A stretch of 64,000 bases of DNA, taken from Hellea sp965224755. Its GTDB lineage: Bacteria > Pseudomonadota > Alphaproteobacteria > Caulobacterales > Maricaulaceae. The notes beneath the pieces are model-generated. The model saw only the letters and a program-made list of their open reading frames with translations. It had not been told where the DNA came from and did not search any database. The stretch covers positions 744,001 to 808,000 of the forward strand of contig OZ245061.1 of NCBI GenBank assembly GCA_965224755.1, given 5' to 3'. Below, one piece after another: positions 37,215-46,577 of this stretch (within the stretch, counting starts at the first letter, position 1; each line of letters starts with the position of its first letter). Made by a program: the position numbers and the translations under genes.

Positions 37215-39017
37215 CTAGCTCGACGCCTCGCGCAGCATTTCCAGTTCCAGCCATTCGGCCTCGCAGGCTTCGAGCGCAGTTTTGGCGATGTCTAAATCGG
37301 CGATGGCTTTGTTAAATGCGTCAGGGTCATCGGAGAATAATTGCGGGTCGGCGAGGATGGTTTCAATCACTTTGATGTGCGCCTCATGCTGTTCCATCTC
37401 TTTAGGTAATTGCTCCAGACGGAATTTATGTTTGTAGGAGAGTTTGGTTTTTTGCGGCGCGGGCGCTCCTATTTCTTTAGCTTTGGCCTCTTTTGCCGCT
37501 TGTGACGCTTTCTTTCGCGCCTGAACGCCGTGTCCGCGTTGCCGCGTCATATCGGTATAGCCTCCCGCATAGACCTGCCAGCGGCCGCCGCCTTCAAAGC
37601 CGATTGTGCGCGTGACCGTGCGGTCAAGAAAGTCCCTGTCATGACTAACTACGACAACGGTGCCTTTATAATCGGCGACCAGTTCTTGCAAAAGGTCAAG
37701 CGTTTCCAAATCCAAATCGTTGGTCGGCTCGTCCAGCACCAGAAAGTTAGACGGCAGGCGAAGCCCGCGCGCGAGTTGCAGCCGTCCGCGTTCCCCGCCA
37801 GATAGGGCATGCAGCGGCGTTCGCGCCTGCTCGGGGGCGAAGAGGAAATCTTTCATATAGCGAATGACATGGACGGAATTATCCCCGACCATGACTTTGT
37901 CGCCGCCATTATCGGTCATGGCTTCGGAGAGTGTCCAGTTAGGATCTAAGGTCTCGCGTTTCTGGTCAATGATCAGCGGCAGTAGATTGGTGCCCAAATC
38001 TATCTTGCCGTCATCGGCTTCAATCTGCCCCATCATCAGCTTTAATAATGTCGTCTTGCCCGAACCATTGGGGCCGACAATGCCGATCCGTTCGCCGCGC
38101 ATAATCTTGACCGAAAAATCATCGACGATCATGCGCCCGTCGTAAGCCTTGCTGACATGCTCAAGCTCGGCCACACGCTTGCCGGATTTTTGGCCTTCAG
38201 TCACGGTAATGGACGCCGCGCCTTGAACTTTGCGCTGGTCTTTGACTTGCTGGCGCAACGACCCCAAATCTTTCAGCCGTTTCATATTGCGTTTGCGGCG
38301 GCCCGAAACCCCGTGGACAACCCAATGCTGTTCGCGGACTATTTTTCGGTCGAGCTTGTGACGACCCAGCTCTTCTTGCTGCAAAAATTCATCGCGCCAA
38401 TCTTCGAAATGGGCGAAGCTTTTATCAAGGCTTCGCGTTTCGCCTCTGTCCATCCAAACGGTACGGCGAGAGAGGTTTTCGAGAAAGCGGCGGTCATGCG
38501 AAATCAGAAGGAGCGCGGAGGAGATATTGGAGAGCTCGCTCTCCAGCCATTCAATGGCGGGTAGGTCAAGATGATTGGTCGGCTCGTCCAGCATCAGAAT
38601 ATCAGGCTCGGGCGCAAGCGTGCGGGCAAGGGCCGCGCGGCGGGATTCGCCGCCTGACATCACGGCCGGGTCTTCAAACCCTGTCAGGCCAAGCGCGTCG
38701 AGCAGATAGGGGATGCGTCCGCCGTCATCTGCGCCGACCAACCCGTCTTCAATATAATCGCGAGAAGTTTTGTAGGCCGTAAGGTCAGGTTCCTGCGGCA
38801 GGTAACGTATCGTCGTGCCGGGTTTTATGAAGCGATCGCCGCTATCGGCTTCGACGATACCTGCCGCAATTTTGAGCAAGGTCGATTTACCCGATCCGTT
38901 TCGCCCAACGAGGCAAAGCCGCTCACGCGGCATGACTGTAAGCTCAGCCCCTTCCAGCAGAGGCGTGGTGCCGAAGGTAAGGTGAATATCAGCGAGGGTT
39001 AAAAGCGGAGGTGCCAT
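37215..39017 (-). CDS. uup: ABC-F family ATPase, Uup-like
   Basis: 600 residues with two ABC domains and no membrane part. Walker A1 GRNGSGKST is at 38-46 with signature MSGGESRRAALA. Walker A2 is GPNGSGKTT with LSGGERGRLQLARGL. A C-terminal coiled-coil (KFRLEQLPKEMEQHEAHIKVIE) is typical of Uup. Uup proteins act on ribosomes and branched DNA; the symbol is assigned by domain layout. Confidence 0.88.
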   Translation of the reverse strand: MAPPLLTLADIHLTFGTTPLLEGAELTVMPRERLCLVGRNGSGKSTLLKIAAGIVEADSGDRFIKPGTTIRYLPQEPDLTAYKTSRDYIEDGLVGADDGGRIPYLLDALGLTGFEDPAVMSGGESRRAALARTLAPEPDILMLDEPTNHLDLPAIEWLESELSNISSALLLISHDRRFLENLSRRTVWMDRGETRSLDKSFAHFEDWRDEFLQQEELGRHKLDRKIVREQHWVVHGVSGRRKRNMKRLKDLGSLRQQVKDQRKVQGAASITVTEGQKSGKRVAELEHVSKAYDGRMIVDDFSVKIMRGERIGIVGPNGSGKTTLLKLMMGQIEADDGKIDLGTNLLPLIIDQKRETLDPNWTLSEAMTDNGGDKVMVGDNSVHVIRYMKDFLFAPEQARTPLHALSGGERGRLQLARGLRLPSNFLVLDEPTNDLDLETLDLLQELVADYKGTVVVVSHDRDFLDRTVTRTIGFEGGGRWQVYAGGYTDMTRQRGHGVQARKKASQAAKEAKAKEIGAPAPQKTKLSYKHKFRLEQLPKEMEQHEAHIKVIETILADPQLFSDDPDAFNKAIADLDIAKTALEACEAEWLELEMLREASS

Positions 39018-39065
39018 AGATTTTTCTCGATACGGAGGTAAAAAGCAAAGCTTTTTGGATGCCTT

Positions 39066-40919
39066 TTACTCAGCCTGTGCTGGCTGCGATTGTTCTTCGA
39101 AAATCCAACTATCGATTTTGCTTTCCAGTAAATCCAGCGGCATGCCGCCATTTTCCAGCACGGCATCGTGAAATTTGCGGATGTTGAATGTATCACCCAG
39201 CGTCTGGGTTGCCCGCTGCCGCAGTTCGATGATTTTCATTTCGCCGATCTTGTAAGCCAGCGCTTGTCCGGGCCAGCTGATATAGCGCTCGACTTCGGTT
39301 TTGATATTGTGCGGGGCGAGGGCGGAGTTCTCGAAGAAGCACGCCTCGGCCTGTTCGCGGCTCCAGCCTTTCCAATGCATGCCGGTATCGACGACGAGGC
39401 GGCAGGCCCGCCACATTTCGTAAGTTAATTGGCCAAACTTCTCATAGGGCGTTTTGTAAATCCCCATTTCGGCGGCGAGCTTTTCAGCGTAAAGTCCCCA
39501 GCCTTCGCCAAAGGCATTGGGATATAGATTTTGCCGGAAGCGCGAGACGTTTTTTAGCTCCTGCCCCAGCGCGATTTGGTGGTGATGTCCGGGAACGCCT
39601 TCATGGGCGGTCAAAGCGGGCAGATTATAAAGCGGGCGGTTTTTAAGGTTGCTGGTATTGACGACATAATTGCCTGCGCGGTGTTGTTCGGGATTGCCGC
39701 CCCAATAACGGCCCGTAGTATAATTTGCGGCGATTTCTTTAGGTACAGCCATGACGCCGTATGAGAGTCGAGGTAAGGTCGCAAAAAATTCGGGCATTTT
39801 ACCGTCGATCTGTTTGGCAATCCAGGCGGCTTCTTTCAAAAGCTGTTCTTCGCTAGGCGCGTAGAATTGTGGATCGGTACGCAGGAAGTCAAGAAATTCT
39901 GCGAAGCTGCCTTTAAATTCAACGTCCTTGATAATGGTGTCCATTTGCGAGCGGATACGGGTAACTTCGGACAGGCCAATCTCGTGGACTTCATCCGGCG
40001 AGAGGTCGAGCGTTGTGAAATAGCGAACCAATGCGCGGTAATATTCGCGGCCCTCAGGCGTCGTCCCGATGCCGGCAGAGGTGCGGGCTTTGACGGAATA
40101 TTCGGTTTCGAAAAATTTCAACAAACCCCGATAGGCTGGCAAGACAGCATTATTAACCGCAGCTTCGCCAAGGGCTGTGAGCCTTTTTTGCTCGTCTTCA
40201 CCAATTGTATCAGGATAGGTTTTGAACGGGGCGAAAAAACTATGCGTCTCCGCCGGGCCTTCACTATAGGTTTTCACAATCTCGATAATGCCGGGCAATA
40301 TTTCGCGTGACGCTGTCATCCCGGTTTTAACCCCGCGCCGCATATTGGCTTTATGCTGGCCAAAATAGCGTGGAATTTCTGTCAGGCGGGCGGCGTAAGC
40401 TTCATAATCATCCACTGTGCGAAAACTGGTTTGGCGAGAAATATAGCTCATTTCGTTAAAGAAACCGCTATCATTGGTGAACGGGATGCGGGCTTCGTCA
40501 AAGGGCATCATTCGCTGTCTTTGTTTAAGAACAAAGCCCAGTAGATCATAATTTAGCCGCTTATCTTCGGACATGGGCCGCACGGCTAGGGCGGCATGGC
40601 GGCGGATAAACTCTGTGGTCAGGGCCTGATAGCTCTTCATCCCCTCTAGGCTGACATCGGGAAGCTTGCGCAGGGCGGCGCGGTCACCTTCTTGTCCGGC
40701 GGTAATCGGATTGCCCGAAATTTCGGCCTGCTCAAAATCCGCGATCAGCGTATCCAACGTATCATCCATTCGGCATTGGCGTGTATCATCGACGATGATA
40801 ACAGTGCCGCCCTTACAAAACTCTACGGGCAGGCTTGCCGGATTGGCAGTTTGCGCTGCGGCGGTAATGGGAAGAATTGACACAAGACCCGTCAGGGCCA
40901 AAAGGCGGATTATTTTCAT
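39066..40919 (-). CDS. DUF885-family predicted metallopeptidase, secreted
   Basis: 617 residues. The Sec signal is MKIIRLLALTGLVSILPITAAAQ. The DUF885 core includes LTAHEGVPGHHHQ (near residues 440-452) and EGWGLYAEKLAAEMG, which together resemble a zinc peptidase HExxGHH arrangement. Periplasmic. Natural substrate unknown. Confidence 0.88.
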   Translation of the reverse strand: MKIIRLLALTGLVSILPITAAAQTANPASLPVEFCKGGTVIIVDDTRQCRMDDTLDTLIADFEQAEISGNPITAGQEGDRAALRKLPDVSLEGMKSYQALTTEFIRRHAALAVRPMSEDKRLNYDLLGFVLKQRQRMMPFDEARIPFTNDSGFFNEMSYISRQTSFRTVDDYEAYAARLTEIPRYFGQHKANMRRGVKTGMTASREILPGIIEIVKTYSEGPAETHSFFAPFKTYPDTIGEDEQKRLTALGEAAVNNAVLPAYRGLLKFFETEYSVKARTSAGIGTTPEGREYYRALVRYFTTLDLSPDEVHEIGLSEVTRIRSQMDTIIKDVEFKGSFAEFLDFLRTDPQFYAPSEEQLLKEAAWIAKQIDGKMPEFFATLPRLSYGVMAVPKEIAANYTTGRYWGGNPEQHRAGNYVVNTSNLKNRPLYNLPALTAHEGVPGHHHQIALGQELKNVSRFRQNLYPNAFGEGWGLYAEKLAAEMGIYKTPYEKFGQLTYEMWRACRLVVDTGMHWKGWSREQAEACFFENSALAPHNIKTEVERYISWPGQALAYKIGEMKIIELRQRATQTLGDTFNIRKFHDAVLENGGMPLDLLESKIDSWIFEEQSQPAQAE

Positions 40920-40980
40920 TTTATATAACCTTATGGGCGATTAGGGGCGTCTTTAATCGCACAAGAGCATAACAACAAGA

Positions 40981-42783
40981 CTATAATCCAGTTGCAACGC
41001 CTTCGCGCCGAGGGTCGGCTCCGCCTGTCAGGCTGCCGTCGGGATTGCGGTAAATGATGTGAAGCCCGCTAATCTCGCCTTTACTGCGCACAACCTTGTG
41101 GCCTTTAGCTTCCAGCGCTTTTACCGTCGCCTCATCAAGGCCGAATTCCGCCGCCGGGCCCATACGTTCGGGCTCGTCCGTCAGTTCCGGCTCCAGCCCT
41201 TGCGCTTCGAGTTTAAGGCTGCCGCCCCGCGCAATGACGTTGGGCAGTTCAATCGCTTGTTGCGGGGTGAGGCCCCAATCAATGATTCCGACAATTGATT
41301 TGGCAGTATAAGCGATAATGGAATTACCGCCCGGCGAGCCGGTGGAGAAAAGAAATTCGCCATCGGGATTAAACACAATATGCGGGCTCATAGAGGAGCG
41401 TGGGCGTTTGCCGGGCGCGGGCGCATTGGCGATGGGGACGCCATCTTTATCGACTGTGCGGAAAGAAAAATCTGTGAGTTGGTTATTGAGCAAGAACCCA
41501 TGGGTCATGCGCTGACTGCCAAAAGCGGCCTCGACCGTTGTCGTCATCGACACGACTAGCCCGTCACTATCGACTACGGTGAAATGCGAGGTGCCAGGGC
41601 TATCGGGCGTGGCGTCTTGCCCGCGAATAAATGCGGAGGGGTTACCCGCTTTGACGTCTTTCATAGCCGCGTTCATAGAGATGAGCTCCGCGCGGGATTT
41701 CAAATAATCCTTATTCAGCATCAACCCAGTTTCGACCTCGACAAAATCAGGGTCGGCGACATATTTATCGCGGTCAGCATAGCCAAGGAAGCTGGCCTCG
41801 GCGAAAACATGCCAGCCTTCAGCCGATTGTCCGAGGGCGGCCATGTCGAAATTCTCCAGCGCGCCGAGGATGGATTGCACGGCGACGCCGCCGCTGGCCG
41901 GAGGCTGAGCGCCGCAGATAATATGTTGGCGGTAAGCGCTGCACAAAGCTTCGGTCTTTTTGGGCTGGTAAGCGGCCATATCGGTAAGGCTTAATGTGCC
42001 GGGTAACGGCTCTATACGGGTTTTGGCAATGATGGCTTGCGCAATCGGGCCTTCGAGCAGCGCGCGGGGGTTAGCGGCAATGGCGCGCAGGGTTTCGGCA
42101 TAGGGTTTGTTATCGCGGATAAAGCCTTCGGGGATGGGCGAGCCATCCTCTAAAAAGAAATAACCCCGCGCATCGGTGTCGTTTTTGAGCACATAGCGCC
42201 CCATTCTCTCGACCAAGCCTGCCATACGAGGGCTAACGGCAAATCCGTCTTCGGCTAGATTTATAGCAGGGGATAGCTGTTCGCCCCAAGCCAGTTTGCC
42301 GTAATCCTGATGCGCTTTATGCAACATCACCACCGCGCCCGGCACGCCCGTAGAGCGGCCCGAAGCAATCCCGGCAAAATAACGTAGCGGCTCGCCGGTT
42401 TCGGGATCGAGAAACAATTCGGGCGTAATGTCTGCCGGAGCGGCCTCGCGCCCATTATAGGCCCAGACTTTGGCCGCCTTGGGATCATAAACCACCATAA
42501 ACGCCCCGCCGCCAAGGCCGGAGCTTTGCGGTTCGACAAGGCCGAGCACAGCTTGCACCGCAATAGCGGCATCCACAGCCGAGCCGCCGGCTTTGAGGAT
42601 ATCGACGCCGGCCTGCGTTGCATGTGGATTGGCCGCTGCAACCATGCCCGGAGATTTGGCCTCGGTTTTTGCGATCTTAAAAGACGGCGCGGTAGGGGCC
42701 TCGGTTTTAGCGCAGGCCGTAACGGTGAGGGCGGTGCCGCCCATGAGCAGGATAGATGTGAGCAGAGCAGAAAAGAGTTTCAT
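40981..42783 (-). CDS. ggt: Gamma-glutamyltransferase (lipoprotein form)
   Basis: 600 residues from ATG 42783; ATG 42798 is an alternative, and a still longer frame is not credible. The signal MKLFSALLTSILLMGGTALTVTAC has a VTAC lipobox. The autoprocessing nucleophile is Thr398 in DSPGTSHFTVVD, and GSPGGNSII follows. It cleaves gamma-glutamyl bonds of glutathione in the periplasm after self-cleavage into two subunits. Confidence 0.94.
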   Translation of the reverse strand: MKLFSALLTSILLMGGTALTVTACAKTEAPTAPSFKIAKTEAKSPGMVAAANPHATQAGVDILKAGGSAVDAAIAVQAVLGLVEPQSSGLGGGAFMVVYDPKAAKVWAYNGREAAPADITPELFLDPETGEPLRYFAGIASGRSTGVPGAVVMLHKAHQDYGKLAWGEQLSPAINLAEDGFAVSPRMAGLVERMGRYVLKNDTDARGYFFLEDGSPIPEGFIRDNKPYAETLRAIAANPRALLEGPIAQAIIAKTRIEPLPGTLSLTDMAAYQPKKTEALCSAYRQHIICGAQPPASGGVAVQSILGALENFDMAALGQSAEGWHVFAEASFLGYADRDKYVADPDFVEVETGLMLNKDYLKSRAELISMNAAMKDVKAGNPSAFIRGQDATPDSPGTSHFTVVDSDGLVVSMTTTVEAAFGSQRMTHGFLLNNQLTDFSFRTVDKDGVPIANAPAPGKRPRSSMSPHIVFNPDGEFLFSTGSPGGNSIIAYTAKSIVGIIDWGLTPQQAIELPNVIARGGSLKLEAQGLEPELTDEPERMGPAAEFGLDEATVKALEAKGHKVVRSKGEISGLHIIYRNPDGSLTGGADPRREGVATGL

Positions 42784-42841
42784 ATCAGGGGCTTTCATAG
42801 CTAAGCTGATATAATAAGACAGAAAACCCGAAGGGCAAGCG

Positions 42842-43795
42842 GTGAAGAACACGATATTAGAAGTAGGCGGGTTGACCATCGGGCAAGCCCATGACGCAAA
42901 GGTCAAGACCGGCGTGACCGTTATCCTGCCGGATGCGCCTGCGGTTTGCGCGGTGGATGTTCGCGGCGGCGGGCCGGGAACGCGCGAGATCATGGTGTTG
43001 GCCGATGGCGGGCTGATTGAGCAGGTGCATGCCATTGTCCTCGCTGGCGGCTCGGTTTACGGCCTCGCGGCAGCGGACGGCGTGACGGGGTGGCTCGGAG
43101 AGAAGCGTATCGGTTATGAGGCCGGGCCTGCGCCGGTGCCGGTTTCGCCCATCGTGCCAAGCGCAATCTTATTTGATAATGCTAATGGCGGGAATAAGAG
43201 TTGGGGGATGGAGCCGCCTTTTCGAGCTTTGGGAATTGCGGCTTGCGAAGCCGCCTCTGACACATTCGCTCTCGGCAAAGTCGGCGCAGGTTACGGCGCG
43301 ACGGCAGGGCTTTACCCGGGCGGTCTTGGCAGCGCCTCTGAAATCGTGGAGGGTATTACGGTCGGCGCGATTATCGCGGCTAACTCCGTCGGCTCGCCTT
43401 ATATGCCCGGCACAGATTGTCCTTGGGCATGGGTCTATGAAGAGGCGGGCGAATTTGGCGGCAAACCCCCGCCCGTAGATTATCAATTCACTCCGGCCAA
43501 AGATACCAAGCTGGAATTTCTAAAACACGCTGGGCAAAGTACGGTCATCGGAGCGGTTGCCATTGATGCGGCGCTGACCCAAAAACAGCTTAAACGCCTC
43601 GTCATCATGGCGCAGGACGGCATCGCCATGGCGGTGCAACCCTCTCATACGCCGCTGGACGGGGATACGATTTTCGCGCTGTCAACCGGGGATAAGCCTT
43701 GCGAAAACCCCGTAGCCTTAGCCGAACTCGGCGCGGCGGCGGCAAGATGTGTCGCCCGCGCCCTGATGCGCGGCGTTTACGAAGCTTCCAAATGA
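42842..43795 (+). CDS. P1-family peptidase (DmpA/BapA-type self-processing aminopeptidase)
   Basis: 317 residues from GTG 42842. GVTVILPD, the GGGPGTRE motif, VLAGGSVYGLAAADGV, and the cleavage and nucleophile site Asn181-Ser182 in AANSVGSPY are typical of P1 peptidases, which autocleave before the Ser. It acts on N-terminal D- or beta-amino acids or ordinary peptides. Divergent from ggt. Confidence 0.9.
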   Translation: MKNTILEVGGLTIGQAHDAKVKTGVTVILPDAPAVCAVDVRGGGPGTREIMVLADGGLIEQVHAIVLAGGSVYGLAAADGVTGWLGEKRIGYEAGPAPVPVSPIVPSAILFDNANGGNKSWGMEPPFRALGIAACEAASDTFALGKVGAGYGATAGLYPGGLGSASEIVEGITVGAIIAANSVGSPYMPGTDCPWAWVYEEAGEFGGKPPPVDYQFTPAKDTKLEFLKHAGQSTVIGAVAIDAALTQKQLKRLVIMAQDGIAMAVQPSHTPLDGDTIFALSTGDKPCENPVALAELGAAAARCVARALMRGVYEASK

Positions 43796-44268
43796 TCAGC
43801 GAGATCACACAGGCGCATCACGCCGAAATACTCAAAAATAACGCCCGGTTCGTGCATTGGCTCTCGCCTTTGGATGCCGCGGATTTGGCCAAGCTTTTAG
43901 GCCTCGCCTCTTATACGCGGCAAATAGACGGCGGGGCAGGGGCGCTGATCGGCTATGCCCATGATGTGGATTACGACCATAAAAACTTAGCATGGCTGCG
44001 CCCGCGCTTTGATAAATTCTATTACATCGACCGCGTTATCATCGCCGAAGACGCGCAAGGCAAAAGCTATGGGCGCAGATTATATGAAGATTTCGAAGAT
44101 GAAGCCCGCAAGCGGGGCCTGCCGCGATTAGTCTGCGAGGTGAACACAAAACCCGATAACCCCGGCTCGCACCGTTTTCATGAGCGGATGGGTTTCAAGG
44201 CTCTGGCAGATGTCGATTATCCCGAATATGACGCGGCGTTGCGGTATTATGAAAAGCGGCTCTTTTAA
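43792..44268 (+). CDS. GNAT-family N-acetyltransferase
   Basis: 158 residues from ATG 43792, overlapping the peptidase stop (ATGA). The acetyl-CoA loop is DAQGKSYGRRLYEDFEDEARKRG, and the typical VNTKPDNPGSHRFHERMGF follows. Substrate unknown. It is the last core gene before the tRNA. Confidence 0.88.
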   Translation: MISEITQAHHAEILKNNARFVHWLSPLDAADLAKLLGLASYTRQIDGGAGALIGYAHDVDYDHKNLAWLRPRFDKFYYIDRVIIAEDAQGKSYGRRLYEDFEDEARKRGLPRLVCEVNTKPDNPGSHRFHERMGFKALADVDYPEYDAALRYYEKRLF

Positions 44269-44354
44269 GGGTGTCGGGATTAAGTTTAACCGCAAAAAAC
44301 ACTTGCAGGGGCGGAGTGAATAGGCTTTAACGCGGCTTCGCTAAAAGCGACCAC

Positions 44355-44431
44355 GCACTGGTAGCTCAGTTGGATAGAGTACCTGACTACGAATCAGGGG
44401 GTCGGGGGTTCGAATCCTCCCCAGTGCGCCA
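44355..44431 (+). tRNA. tRNA-Arg (anticodon ACG)
   Basis: 77 nt including encoded CCA. Acceptor GCACTGG (44355-44361) pairs exactly with CCAGTGC (44421-44427). The anticodon stem CCTGA/TCAGG surrounds loop CTACGAA with anticodon ACG. The T arm contains GGTTCGAATCC. Its 3' end is the integration target of the island that follows. Confidence 0.96.
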
Positions 44432-44433
44432 TT
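44418..44433 (+). other. attL core (tRNA-Arg 3' end)
   Basis: The 16 bases TCCCCAGTGCGCCATT match 63686-63701 exactly. The repeat restores the tRNA 3' end on this side, as usual for tRNA-targeting tyrosine integrases. Confidence 0.88.
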
Positions 44434-44517
44434 ATACTCCCCATAGAATCAACTAACACACTGAAAACATTCACTTGTTTTCCCGCAATGTCCCGCGACC
44501 CCCCAATTACTCGCGCA

Positions 44518-44540
44518 TTTGTGGTACAGTTTGTGTAACA
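44518..44540 (+). promoter_or_regulatory. Candidate integrase arm-type sites (left)
   Basis: TTTGTGGTACA (44518-44528) and TTTGTGTAACA (44530-44540) lie between the core site and the integrase ATG. The same two 11-mers recur at 63589-63599 and 63612-63622 near the other end. A related TGTGATACAC follows at 44544, just before the start codon. Confidence 0.6.
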
Positions 44541-44554
44541 GAATGTGATACACT

Positions 44555-45934
44555 ATGGCGGCAATGAGAGACTTAAACCAATATTTACAGTGTCGTAGCG
44601 GGCATTGGCATTATGTGCGCCGTGTACCCATTTGTTATACACAATGGGATACAAGGGGTATAATTCGAACCGCGCTGCGCACAACGTCCATAGAAGTCGC
44701 CCGTTCTAGGCGGGATTCTTTATGCGAAGCAGACGAGCATTTTTGGGCTTCATTAGAGGCTTCTCTTGATGATGTAGACGGTGAATTAAAGCAAGGTTCT
44801 CAATCAAAAATGCGGGCGCGTTACAAGGCCGCTTGCGGGCGAGCAATGGCGCGAGGTTTTGTCTATACGCCTGCCAATGAACTGGCGCAAACGCCAGAAT
44901 TATCGGACTTGATTGAGCGCATAATGCAGGTCGGCAGTAAGACCAAAAACAAACAGCAAGAAGCGGAAGCTTTGCTTGGCGGGGCAGATATGCCCAAAGT
45001 CAAATTAAGCGCTGCGTTTAAGGTTTATTGCGACCGCATAGCCATTGGAGAGGTCGTCAATAAATCTGAAGCGCAGAAAAAAGCATGGAAAAAATCCAAG
45101 CTAAGAGCCATCAATAATTTCACTAAAATAGTTGGCGATATACATATGGACAGCATAGACCGCACCCACGCACGAAAATTTTATAATTGGTGGGGAACGC
45201 GGCTCTTGCCCAAAGACGGAAAACAAGGGCTTAATCCAAACAGTGCCAACCGTGACCTTGGAAACCTAAGAAAACTCTACAGAGAGTATTGGGAATATGA
45301 GGGACAGGAAGAACGGCAAAACCCATTTAGAAAGCTGCGCTTTAAAGATAAAAACATTACCGAGACGCCGCCATTCCCAGACAAATGGGTTCAGTCCAAA
45401 ATCCTACGGCCCAATGTATTTGATGGACTTAACGATGAAGCGCGTTTGCTAGTTTATGGATTGATAGAAACGGGTTGCAGACCAAGTGAAGTTGCAAACC
45501 TATTGCCAGAAAATATTTGCCTTAATCACGAAGTCCCGCACATAAAGATTAAACCCCATATGGAGCGGGAATTAAAAAGCATGGCCTCGAACCGTGTCAT
45601 TCCACTCGTAGGAATTTCCCTCGAAGCGTTCAAGAAAGCGCCAGATGGCTTTCCCCATTACCGAGATAAGAGCGCTCTTCTGTCCGCATCATTGATGAAA
45701 ACATTTAGAGTGCGCGGGCTTATGCCAAGCGGCGAGCATAAAATTTATTCGTTCCGCCATTCATTTGAGAAACGTATGTTAGAGGCAGGGCTAGATTATG
45801 GCTTGCGGTGCCTGCTCATGGGGCATAAAAACAACCGCCCCTCTTATGGTGATGGCGGCTCATTGGAATATAGACGCAATGAGCTTTTAAAAATCGCGCA
45901 CCCGATTTCAAAGGCGTTTATTCAAAGCCTGTAG
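44555..45934 (+). CDS. Tyrosine recombinase/integrase
   Basis: 459 residues. Box I arginine is Arg309 in ETGCRPSEVANL; box II is YSFRHSF with Arg401-His402; GHK is in CLLMGHKNN; the likely nucleophile Tyr is in PSYGDGGSLEYRR. An N-terminal arm-binding and core-binding part is present. It lies 121 bp from the tRNA and catalyses insertion at its 3' end. Position and orientation match the att repeats. Confidence 0.92.
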   Translation: MAAMRDLNQYLQCRSGHWHYVRRVPICYTQWDTRGIIRTALRTTSIEVARSRRDSLCEADEHFWASLEASLDDVDGELKQGSQSKMRARYKAACGRAMARGFVYTPANELAQTPELSDLIERIMQVGSKTKNKQQEAEALLGGADMPKVKLSAAFKVYCDRIAIGEVVNKSEAQKKAWKKSKLRAINNFTKIVGDIHMDSIDRTHARKFYNWWGTRLLPKDGKQGLNPNSANRDLGNLRKLYREYWEYEGQEERQNPFRKLRFKDKNITETPPFPDKWVQSKILRPNVFDGLNDEARLLVYGLIETGCRPSEVANLLPENICLNHEVPHIKIKPHMERELKSMASNRVIPLVGISLEAFKKAPDGFPHYRDKSALLSASLMKTFRVRGLMPSGEHKIYSFRHSFEKRMLEAGLDYGLRCLLMGHKNNRPSYGDGGSLEYRRNELLKIAHPISKAFIQSL

Positions 45935-46094
45935 AACTGCAAAATTTAGCCAAACGCGCAGATCGTGACTGCCGTGCTTTCAGCTCTTTTTCCAAACGAG
46001 AAAAAATCGGCCAATACACTTCCCCATAATTAGCCACGAGGTCAGCCGCAATCCGAGTCGCCGCTTCAATATCCTTTGTAGCAATATTATCCAT
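45918..46094 (-). CDS. Small protein convergent with the integrase
   Basis: 58 residues, MDNIATKDIEAATRIAADLV then ANYGEVYWPIFSRLEKELKA and a basic tail. It overlaps the integrase 3' end by 17 bp on the opposite strand. Small proteins with a YWPIFxRLExEL motif often accompany tRNA-associated integrases in alphaproteobacteria, as I recall. Function unknown; cytoplasmic and helical. Confidence 0.6.
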   Translation of the reverse strand: MDNIATKDIEAATRIAADLVANYGEVYWPIFSRLEKELKARQSRSARLAKFCSSTGFE

Positions 46095-46182
46095 CCGTTA
46101 TTTTACCACTTTCACGCCCAAATTTCAAAGAGTTTACAAGGTGCTAAAATGAGGGTTGCGGTACATAGAGTGAGGTAGAATG

Positions 46183-46198
46183 AGGAAATTGGGGGGTT
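46183..46198. repeat. Left copy of 16-bp inverted repeat around the RM-like module
   Basis: AGGAAATTGGGGGGTT here is the exact reverse complement of AACCCCCCAATTTCCT at 50443-50458. A shorter relative, ACCCCCCAATT, is at 44498-44508. The two full copies bracket the regulator-methyltransferase-nuclease genes. Confidence 0.75.
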
Positions 46199-46305
46199 GG
46201 GTTTTTAGTCGTCTGATGTATATAAGGTTGAATTGGGTAAGAAGAAGAAAAAGTTAACGATTATTTGGGTTTGTTATTGATATGTTTTCAATATTGGTTC
46301 AAATA

Positions 46306-46319
46306 ACTAATATTAGTTT
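46306..46319. promoter_or_regulatory. Palindromic operator candidate before the XRE-methyltransferase operon
   Basis: AACTAATATTAGTT is a perfect 14-bp palindrome ending 15 bp before the ATG of the XRE gene. This is where a restriction-modification controller protein would bind to autoregulate. Confidence 0.55.
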
Positions 46320-46334
46320 AAATCCAAGGTTATT

Positions 46335-46577
46335 ATGTCTATTCAATTGACACCCAATTTATGTAGAATGGCAAGGGCTGGCATACGCTTGTCGCAACAA
46401 AAGTTGTCAAAAAAAGCCAATATAGCTACCGCAACATTGGCAGCATATGAGTGTGGGAAAAGTAGGCCACATGAGCGCACCCTTCGCGATATTCAAAAAG
46501 TTTTGGAACAATCAGGCATTAAATTTCTAGATTCAGATAATTTCGGGTCGGGCTTGCGAGTAAAAAGTGGGCATTAA
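46335..46577 (+). CDS. XRE-type HTH regulator, probable controller of the RM-like operon
   Basis: 80 residues. The HTH is RLSQQKLSKKANIATATLAAYECGKSRPHE, residues about 18-47. Its end overlaps the methyltransferase start by 11 bp, so they are co-translated. Such small XRE proteins often control restriction-modification genes; the palindrome at 46306 is a plausible site. Confidence 0.85.
   Translation: MSIQLTPNLCRMARAGIRLSQQKLSKKANIATATLAAYECGKSRPHERTLRDIQKVLEQSGIKFLDSDNFGSGLRVKSGH

Noticed and set aside
42784..43035. N-terminal extension of gamma-glutamyltransferase
   Set aside because: It overlaps the divergent P1 peptidase start and would bury the lipoprotein signal.
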